Source: a bacterium (GTDB taxonomy: Bacteria > AUK180). From it: 8,755 nucleotides of DNA. Position numbers and translations under genes: made by a program. Position 1 is the stretch's first letter, and each line of letters begins with the position of its first letter. The notes under the pieces were generated by a model. That model searched no databases and had not been told where the DNA came from. It saw nothing but the letters and a program-made list of their open reading frames with translations. Shown in pieces: positions 1 through 5,712 of the stretch. The stretch covers positions 1 to 8,755 of the forward strand of contig JAUXGM010000087.1 in the NCBI GenBank assembly GCA_030622125.1, written 5' to 3'.

Positions 1-16
1 AAAAAGATTTAATGAA

Positions 17-38
17 AAGTGATTTAATAAAATCACTT
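17..38. repeat. Perfect 9-bp hairpin, AT-rich, 4-nt loop
   Basis: AAGTGATTT at 17-25 pairs perfectly with AAATCACTT at 30-38 around the loop AATA. No T-run follows on the + strand. On the - strand it is followed by TTCATTAAATCTTTTT, a poor U-tract. It may be the end of a transcription unit lying outside the window, or an operator. The structure is certain but its function is not. Confidence 0.45.
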
Positions 39-90
39 AAACTGAAAATTTAAAGATAGATTCTAAAGATTTTTCTGATTTTAATAATTT

Positions 91-117
91 TAATCTGTCT
101 AATCTGTCTAATCTGTG
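91..117. repeat. Tandem repeat, three copies of a 9-mer
   Basis: TAATCTGTC occurs at 91-99 and 100-108 and is followed by TAATCTGTG at 109-117, head to tail. It lies in non-coding DNA well upstream of the symporter promoter. Copy number could vary by slippage. No regulatory role is evident. Confidence 0.7.
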
Positions 118-181
118 GTTAATATTATTATAATGAAAGGTGAAAAGATATTGCAATAATTTCAAAATAATTTTGAAAAGT

Positions 182-220
182 TTAACATTTTTATTTAGTA
201 AAATTCGTTAACATTTTTAT
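182..220. repeat. 13-bp direct repeat upstream of the symporter promoter
   Basis: TTAACATTTTTAT occurs exactly at 182-194 and again at 208-220, with starts 26 bp apart. The second copy is within GTTAACATTTTTATATTGTAAC (207-228), whose ends are nearly inverted (GTTAAC/GTAAC). The pair lies about 30-65 bp upstream of the -35 region, where an activator or repressor could bind. In such AT-rich DNA chance is also possible. Confidence 0.4.
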
Positions 221-248
221 ATTGTAACAATACCGATCTTCTTATTAT

Positions 249-276
249 TTGAATATTTTTAAAAAAATGGTATAAT
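249..276 (+). promoter_or_regulatory. Sigma-70-type promoter for the symporter gene
   Basis: The -10 is TATAAT (271-276), preceded by TG at 268-269, which makes it an extended -10. The -35 candidate TTGAAT (249-254) is 16 bp upstream. Transcription would start near 283, only about 12 nt before the ATG at 295, so the Shine-Dalgarno AAGGAGG (284-290) would lie at the very 5' end of the mRNA. Confidence 0.6.
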
Positions 277-294
277 CAAAAAAAAGGAGGTTCT

Positions 295-1737
295 ATGGCC
301 GGTAATATTATAACAATTGAATTTATTCTTTATTTGGCATTTATACTTGGTGTTGGACTTTATTTTGCAAGAAAGAAGATGACTCAAGAGGGATTTTTAC
401 TCGGTGAAAAAAAGATACCGGGTTGGGCTTTAGCATTATCGGAAAGAGCTACGGGAGAATCAGCCTGGCTTGTTTTAGGTTTGACGGGTTTTGCATTTAC
501 AGCAGGATTATCATCTGTTTGGATCGCTGTTGGTTGTGTTAGCGGAATTGTTGTTTCTTGGTTATGGTTAGCAGACAAGTTTAGAAAAGAAAGAGACAAA
601 TATAATGCTTTGACATTACCCGACTATTTCGCTGCAAAATACAAAGATAAAGCCAAGTTCATTCGTTTATTTTCGAGTATTATTATAATATTTTTCTTTA
701 TTTTATATGTTGCCGCACAATTTAACGGTGCCGGTAAAACTCTGAATGTTACTTTTGGAATATCCAAAACAACCGGTGTGATTATTTCCGCTATTATTGT
801 TATCGCTTATTCAATGGCAGGTGGTTTTTTTTCCGTCGTATGGACAGATGTAATTCAGAGTATTCTAATGATCATTACATTGGTCGTTACACCAATTATA
901 GGATTATTCTACCTTTCTTCACATGACATTTCAATAATGCATGCCTTAACTAATGCAGGTGTTGGACTGGGCATGGATCACTGGACCGGTACCGCCACAG
1001 GTTTTGCAGCCGGAGTTTTAATATTTTCAAATTTTGCATGGTTCTTTGGATATTTAGGCGGACAACCCCAACTTGATGCAAGATGGATGGCAATGAAGAG
1101 CAAAAAAGATATCAAGACAGGCAAAATAGTGGCAATAACCTGGACTATTTTTGCATATATTGGTGCTATACTGATTGGATTGGAGGCTTTTGCAATTTTA
1201 GGTAAAACTGCTGATGCAGAACAGGTACTTCCTCTGATGCTAATGAAACTGTTTCCTCCGGCAATTGCGGGAATATTACTTGCGGGAGCAGTCGCTGCTA
1301 TGATGTCAACGGCTGATTCACAGATACTTGTGGCAACATCTTCGGTAAGTGAAGATATTATTCATAAAGGAATGAAAAAAGATATAAACAATAAAAAAAT
1401 GGTAGCAATATCAAGACTTACTGTTCTTTTCGTAGGTCTTTTTGCCTTTATATTAGCATTGGTATTTACATCGGAAAAAAGTTTAATATACACAATTGTT
1501 CATTGGGCATGGGCTGGAATAGGTTGTTCCTTTGCACCTGCTGTTATACTTTCCTTTTTCTGGAAGAAATTTTCCTCTTCAGGGGTTGTTGCTTCTTTGG
1601 TTACAGGATTTTTTATAACTATTATCTGGAAAATATCAGGACTTGATAAGATATTGACAGCTCGTGCAGCAAGTTTTATTATTGCTTTTACCGCCGCAGT
1701 GATTTTTACTTATATTTTCCCAAAAAAAATAAAATAA
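295..1737 (+). CDS. Sodium:solute symporter (SSS family), PutP-like
   Basis: This is a 480-residue polytopic inner-membrane protein, the usual size for the solute:sodium symporter family, with about 13 hydrophobic segments. By recall it resembles E. coli PutP (Na+/proline symporter) throughout: a TLPDYF segment at 107-112, VVWTD at 181-185 (matching the functionally important Asp187 of PutP), GQP with a nearby Arg-Trp-Met-Ala at 256-266, and the family signature AGILLAGAVAAMMST at 325-339. Ser338 and Thr339 match the Na2-site Ser340/Thr341 of PutP. The conserved sodium-linked Asp55 of PutP falls at Gly54 here, inside SERATGESAW (49-58), with a Glu next to it. That makes the substrate uncertain, and proline is only a guess. 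The start is fixed by AAGGAGG (284-290), 4 nt before the ATG. The gene is monocistronic, driven by its own promoter and convergent with the redox operon. No clear terminator follows it. Confidence 0.9.
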   Translation: MAGNIITIEFILYLAFILGVGLYFARKKMTQEGFLLGEKKIPGWALALSERATGESAWLVLGLTGFAFTAGLSSVWIAVGCVSGIVVSWLWLADKFRKERDKYNALTLPDYFAAKYKDKAKFIRLFSSIIIIFFFILYVAAQFNGAGKTLNVTFGISKTTGVIISAIIVIAYSMAGGFFSVVWTDVIQSILMIITLVVTPIIGLFYLSSHDISIMHALTNAGVGLGMDHWTGTATGFAAGVLIFSNFAWFFGYLGGQPQLDARWMAMKSKKDIKTGKIVAITWTIFAYIGAILIGLEAFAILGKTADAEQVLPLMLMKLFPPAIAGILLAGAVAAMMSTADSQILVATSSVSEDIIHKGMKKDINNKKMVAISRLTVLFVGLFAFILALVFTSEKSLIYTIVHWAWAGIGCSFAPAVILSFFWKKFSSSGVVASLVTGFFITIIWKISGLDKILTARAASFIIAFTAAVIFTYIFPKKIK

Positions 1738-1813
1738 AAGAGCTTTAACCAGAAACAAGTGGGTAAAAATTTGTAACAAAATAAAATATCATTTTAAATT
1801 TTACATTAACAAT

Positions 1814-1966
1814 GTTATTCTGAACTTCGTCTTCGCTGTCATTCTGATGACCTTGCCGATTACTCAAATTCCGATTTGGCGGAAAGAATTCCCTAAATAT
1901 TCAAAATAAAATGTCTTATCGTATGAACATACTGGGATACTTCACATTCGTTCAGTATGACGAGAA
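1814..1966. repeat. Decayed inverted-repeat element (GTCATTCTGA type)
   Basis: GTTATTCTGA (1814-1823) and GTCATTCTGA (1838-1847) are imperfect direct copies. An inverted copy, TCAGTATGAC (1952-1961, reverse complement GTCATACTGA), ends the segment. Between them lies a small hairpin, TTCCG/CGGAA at 1869-1884 with a 6-nt loop. The right side, GGGATACTTCACATTCGTTCAG, looks like a mutated form of a common dispersed palindromic repeat reading GGGATTCTTCACTTCGTTCAGAATGAC. I recall this type from many bacterial genomes but could not search for it. It lies between convergent units, where such elements often collect. Confidence 0.45.
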
Positions 1967-2116
1967 TATATTTTTATTCTTGTTACTTCTTATTTCTCAT
2001 TTATATTTTGATGTTATGATGGTATTATCACGAACTACACAGTATATATATTTATTTTTAAAACTTTTAGTTCATAAACCGGTATAATTTACCCACACGA
2101 ATCAAACTTGAGCCAT

Positions 2117-2293
2117 TTATTTTTTGTCATAATTATTTTGTGAATTATAAATTTCCAAAGAATACTTTTTAATAATTTTCATAACTTCATCTCTCCATTC
2201 CTTGATAGTCATTTTGTGCATAATTTCATCAGTCATATCACAAAGCGTTAACTCTATCCATTCTTTTGTAATTTTTTTTGATTGTTTTTTCAT
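2117..2293 (-). CDS. Possible small protein, 58 residues, unknown
   Basis: This reading frame runs from ATG at 2293 to TAA at 2117. It encodes a basic, probably helical peptide starting MKKQSKKITKEW, with two Trp residues and an amphipathic stretch IKEWRDEVMKIIKKY at 30-44. Composition looks protein-like for this genome, but there is no Shine-Dalgarno directly upstream. Its ATG overlaps the TGA of the tiny frame at 2290-2391 (ATGA), so it could be translated by coupling. I recognise no family. It may also be the remnant of a decayed gene. Confidence 0.3.
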   Translation of the reverse strand: MKKQSKKITKEWIELTLCDMTDEIMHKMTIKEWRDEVMKIIKKYSLEIYNSQNNYDKK

Positions 2294-2391
2294 AAATTAC
2301 AGTTTAATTTTAAAAAATTATTTTTAAGCAAGTCACAGCTTTTTTTAAGAAAGTAAGAAAATAATTCAAGAGATTTTATTTGTGGATACAA
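2290..2391 (-). CDS. Possible tiny reading frame with strong Shine-Dalgarno, 33 residues
   Basis: A TTG at 2391 is preceded, at 7 nt, by AAAGGAG (minus strand, 2399-2405). The frame ends with a TGA that overlaps the ATG of the 58-residue frame. The peptide is rich in Leu, Phe and Lys (for example LELFSYFLKK). An upstream frame in another phase (GTG 2494 or ATG 2473 to TGA at 2366) overlaps it. Together they could be a frameshifted old gene rather than separate genes. Confidence is low because such short frames arise by chance. Confidence 0.15.
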   Translation of the reverse strand: MYPQIKSLELFSYFLKKSCDLLKNNFLKLNCNL

Positions 2392-2501
2392 ATTTCTTCT
2401 CCTTTGAAATTTCACTACTTTTGTGATTCAATAATTTCTGAAGGTTCTTAAACCTAATCTGCTCATTAAACATCCTAATTCTATACTTTTTCACTTATTT
2501 T

Positions 2502-2530
2502 ATTATACTACCTTTTATCTAAAAAATCAA
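2502..2530 (-). promoter_or_regulatory. Promoter-like sequence just downstream of the redox operon
   Basis: Read on the minus strand, TTGATT (2530-2525) is followed after 17 bp by TATAAT (2507-2502). It begins about 15 bp beyond the stop of the 1054-residue gene and would drive leftward transcription over the tiny frames at 2117-2494. In such AT-rich DNA a chance match is plausible. Confidence 0.3.
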
Positions 2531-2544
2531 TTTTTTTTAAAGTT

Positions 2545-5500
2545 TTAGAAAATTCCCAAATTTTCAAGTTTCAATTTTTCTTCATCAAGAAATCTCTGTG
2601 TACCGACATAAACTTTACCGGGATTCAATTTATAATTTGAAGTAATTTCCAAAATATCCTTTGTGTCTTCAACATTTCCCAACAGTGAAAAATCATTTTT
2701 CACCCATTTATTAAGATCACTCGGTTTTAGGATTATTTTTTTCAGATCAGCTGAAAAAATAGAACCCGTCTTAAATTGTATCGGTACATTTTGAACAAAA
2801 TGGTCTTCACCAATTTCTCTCATCAATCCGATATTAATAATTTTCAAATTATTACTTATCTTTACATTTTTCGGAATAGAACCCCCGAATGTTACAAGAA
2901 TATCAAATCCCATCATATCGGTAAAATCCCATTGTGTTATCCCCTTTTTGAGAAATACATAATCTCTACCATTTTCATTGGCATTGGTTTTTAATATAAT
3001 GTATTTATTGCTTTTAAGTATTTTTGCACGCTGTTCATTAATATCTTTTTCCTGTATAATAACAACATCATTTTCGTTCAGTTCAGGTAATTCTTGATAT
3101 ATTTCATCAAATATAAGCGATTCGCATGGAGTGCTCCCTACATAAATAAATTTAGAGCCATTTCGGGTTGCCTGTGTCGTCCAGTATCTTAAACTGCCGT
3201 GTATCTTTTCTATGTTTGTATTTACAAGAAATATCCGATTTGAGGAGATTATATCATCAAATTTCGCCGATGAAAAGCCGATAATTCTATCCTTTTCAAA
3301 GGTACCGATCTGATCGGTAATCTTTTTAAAATAATTGATTACGGAAAAATATTCTTCATTGGTAAAACCGCTTCCGATTGCAACTGCTATTTTCTTATTC
3401 TTGTTTTTAACCTCAATATATTCCCTTAGGGTATTTACATTATTTGAAAAATCCGTATAAAAATGTCTTAAATAGGAAGTGCCGTATTTTCCAAATGCGC
3501 ATAACAATCCATGATTGATCTCGGATTCGGCATTTCCCCTAACGGTTTTAAATTCATCTTCATTATAACCCAATTTTACTTCACATCCAAGATCACAATT
3601 ACCGCAAACAGAATCATAGTATGTAATGTCATGCGGACCGGGTTGAATTGTATCCGAAATGGAAACGATTGCACCAACAGGGCAAATTTCAGCACATTGC
3701 CCACACGAAATACATTCGGGTGAATCTAAAAATGATTTTTCCAATTGAGGAGATATCTCGGTTGGAAAACCTCTGTTTACATATCCGAGAGCACTTGCAC
3801 CTACAAGTTCTTCACAAACCCTTACACATTTTCCGCAAAGTATACATTTATTAATATTAAATTGAATATAAGGATGACTTTTATCCTCTTCCTTTTCAAT
3901 AAACTTACCGAAGAATCTGCTTTTATTTACCTGATACATTGTGGAATACTCTTTCAATTTACACTCTTTAATATCCTGACAACCGCATTGCCTACATCTT
4001 TTTGCTTCCGTGATCGCCTCTTCTTCAGAAAGAGTAAATTCAAAATCTTCAAAATTGTTTTTTCTTTCAATAGCAGATAATTTTTTTATTTTGATGGGAT
4101 GTTCTTTTTCAACATCTTCAAAATCCTTTTCGGTTATCTCTTTAAAATCCTTTTTTTGTATAAAAAATTCAAAAGGAACATCTCTTATCTCACCTTCTTC
4201 AAGATAATGTGCTATCGTTTCAGCTGCTTCACGACCATGAGCAACCGATTCAACAACCGTTGATGGTCCTAATACGCAATCTCCTCCGGAAAAGACACCG
4301 GGAACATTTGTTGAAAAAACATTTTCCTTTACTTCAACCCTGCCTCTTTTGTTATATTTTAATCCCATTGTATTCAATATGGATATGTCAATCTTTTGAC
4401 CGATTGCAGTAATAACCGTGTCAAATTCAACAAAATGTTCTGTCTCAGGCATTGCAATAGGTCTTCTTCTTCCCGATTGATCGGGTTCGCCCAATTTCAT
4501 ATTTATCAAATTCAAACCTTTGACAATATTATTATCATCTACAACTACCTTTGTCGGATTTTTCAAAAAATTAAATTGAACACCTTCTTCCTCTGCTTCT
4601 ACGATTTCTTCAACATTTGCAGGCATTGCTTCTTTATCTCTTCTGTAAATTATATGAACTTCTTTTGCACCTAATCTAATCAATGTTCTGGAAACATCCA
4701 TTGCCGTATTACCGCCGCCGACAACGGCACATTTTTCACCGAATTTGGGGATTTCTCCAAGAGAAACTTTTCTTAAAAATTCCACACTTTGATACGAACC
4801 TTTTGCAGTTTCGCCCGGAATTCCCATGGGCATATCTTTTTGAGCACCGATTCCGATAAAAAATGACTTATATCCATCTGCTTTTAATCCATCAAAAGTA
4901 ATGTCTTTGCCGAATTCGGCATTTGTTTTTATTTCAACGCCCATTTTTTCTAATATGCCGATCTCCTTATCCAACAGATCCTTTGGTAATCTATATGTGG
5001 GAATACCATACCTTAACATTCCACCGGGTTTGGGAAGTTTTTCGAATATAGTAATTTGATAACCTTTAATTCTCAAATAATAAGCTGCCGATAGACCTGC
5101 GGGACCTGAGCCTATTATAGCAACTTTAACATTCTTTTCTTTTTTAATCTTAGGAATATAAGGATTATCAGAGTTAATATCCATTTCCGCAACAAATCTT
5201 TTTAAAGGATTTATCAATATATGTTCTTCCGTATAATTTCTATAACATTCCTTACTACAAAATTGCGGGCATATCCTACCGATACTTACAGGCAAAGAAA
5301 TATTTTCCTTTATCAATTTCAGTGCTTTTCTATACTCCCCATTTGCAATATGGGCAATATAACCTTGAATATCTACATTGGCAGGACAAGCTCTGTTACA
5401 TGGAGCATAGCAATCGGCATAATGATTTGAAAGCATGAGTTCAAGAGCCATTGTCCGTGATTCTTGAATGTCTTTTGAATTTTCTATGATCTCCATTCCT

Positions 5501-5709
5501 TCTCCAACAAGAGTAGAACAGGCAGGCATAAATGCTTTTGCTCCCTTTACCTCAACAAGGCATGCCCTACATGAAGCATAATGTTCCAATCTCGCTTCTT
5601 CACATAGCGTTGGAATAAATATTCCGTTATCTTTTGCTACTTCAAGGATTGTTTTTCCGTTTTCAACTTCTAATTCCTTATTATTGAATTTTATTTTTAC
5701 CTTATTCAT
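2545..5709 (-). CDS. Multidomain FeS/FAD oxidoreductase: NuoG-like N-terminus, GltD/NfnL-like core, ferredoxin domain, degenerate molybdopterin-type C-terminus
   Basis: This 1054-residue soluble protein is the last gene of the operon. Domains in order: a plant-type [2Fe-2S] domain (C36, C47, C50, C64); a motif H96-x3-C100-x3-C104-x3-C108 leading into a GltD-type N-terminal FeS domain with C147, C151, C155; an FAD Rossmann fold (GSGPAG, 200-205) and a GGMLRYGIP stretch (229-237); an NAD(P) fold (GGGNTA, 331-336) with Arg356-Arg357 as in NADPH-binding GltD proteins; the second FAD motif GVFSGGD (471-477); a C572/C575/C577/C583 cluster; two [4Fe-4S] sites (C622, C625, C628, C632 and C666, C669, C672, C676); and a molybdopterin-oxidoreductase-type [4Fe-4S] site (C702, C705, C709, C737) followed by only about 315 residues. 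No H-cluster motif is present and no active-site Cys or Sec is recognisable. With the NuoE/NuoF-like partners I infer NADH/NADPH/ferredoxin electron transfer, perhaps bifurcating. The start is supported by AAAGGAG 6 nt upstream. Confidence 0.85.
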   Translation of the reverse strand: MNKVKIKFNNKELEVENGKTILEVAKDNGIFIPTLCEEARLEHYASCRACLVEVKGAKAFMPACSTLVGEGMEIIENSKDIQESRTMALELMLSNHYADCYAPCNRACPANVDIQGYIAHIANGEYRKALKLIKENISLPVSIGRICPQFCSKECYRNYTEEHILINPLKRFVAEMDINSDNPYIPKIKKEKNVKVAIIGSGPAGLSAAYYLRIKGYQITIFEKLPKPGGMLRYGIPTYRLPKDLLDKEIGILEKMGVEIKTNAEFGKDITFDGLKADGYKSFFIGIGAQKDMPMGIPGETAKGSYQSVEFLRKVSLGEIPKFGEKCAVVGGGNTAMDVSRTLIRLGAKEVHIIYRRDKEAMPANVEEIVEAEEEGVQFNFLKNPTKVVVDDNNIVKGLNLINMKLGEPDQSGRRRPIAMPETEHFVEFDTVITAIGQKIDISILNTMGLKYNKRGRVEVKENVFSTNVPGVFSGGDCVLGPSTVVESVAHGREAAETIAHYLEEGEIRDVPFEFFIQKKDFKEITEKDFEDVEKEHPIKIKKLSAIERKNNFEDFEFTLSEEEAITEAKRCRQCGCQDIKECKLKEYSTMYQVNKSRFFGKFIEKEEDKSHPYIQFNINKCILCGKCVRVCEELVGASALGYVNRGFPTEISPQLEKSFLDSPECISCGQCAEICPVGAIVSISDTIQPGPHDITYYDSVCGNCDLGCEVKLGYNEDEFKTVRGNAESEINHGLLCAFGKYGTSYLRHFYTDFSNNVNTLREYIEVKNKNKKIAVAIGSGFTNEEYFSVINYFKKITDQIGTFEKDRIIGFSSAKFDDIISSNRIFLVNTNIEKIHGSLRYWTTQATRNGSKFIYVGSTPCESLIFDEIYQELPELNENDVVIIQEKDINEQRAKILKSNKYIILKTNANENGRDYVFLKKGITQWDFTDMMGFDILVTFGGSIPKNVKISNNLKIINIGLMREIGEDHFVQNVPIQFKTGSIFSADLKKIILKPSDLNKWVKNDFSLLGNVEDTKDILEITSNYKLNPGKVYVGTQRFLDEEKLKLENLGIF

Positions 5710-5712
5710 TAT

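Larger units (their letters stand above)
1738..2544. other. Intergenic DNA between convergent units; no confident gene
   Basis: These 807 bases separate the symporter from the end of the redox operon. Neither side shows a GC-rich hairpin with a U-tract. Only the very weak A-run/T-run palindrome around 2521-2540 follows the operon. The stretch contains the decayed repeat at 1814-1966, a promoter-like minus-strand sequence at 2502-2530, and minus-strand reading frames of 33-58 codons below it. No RNA gene was recognised. Confidence 0.6.

Noticed and set aside
384-599. Minus-strand frame of 71 codons inside the symporter
   Set aside because: It lies wholly antisense to a strongly supported transporter gene and has no recognisable family features.
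2521-2540. Intrinsic terminator after the operon
   Set aside because: Only an A-run/T-run palindrome without GC pairs is visible. It is too weak to call.
3745-4080. Plus-strand frame of 111 codons antisense to the 1054-residue gene
   Set aside because: The opposite strand encodes clear iron-sulfur motifs here. The frame has no protein-like motif or Shine-Dalgarno and is a shadow.
2545-5709. [FeFe]-hydrogenase large subunit (HydA)
   Set aside because: The gene order fits HydABC, but no H-cluster motifs (TSCCPxW, MPCxxKxxE or ExMxCxxGC types) are present, and the core is GltD-like.
2545-5709. Small subunit of glutamate synthase (GltD)
   Set aside because: The protein is about twice GltD length with extra FeS domains at both ends, and no large glutamate synthase gene is adjacent. 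Only the core domain is GltD-like.
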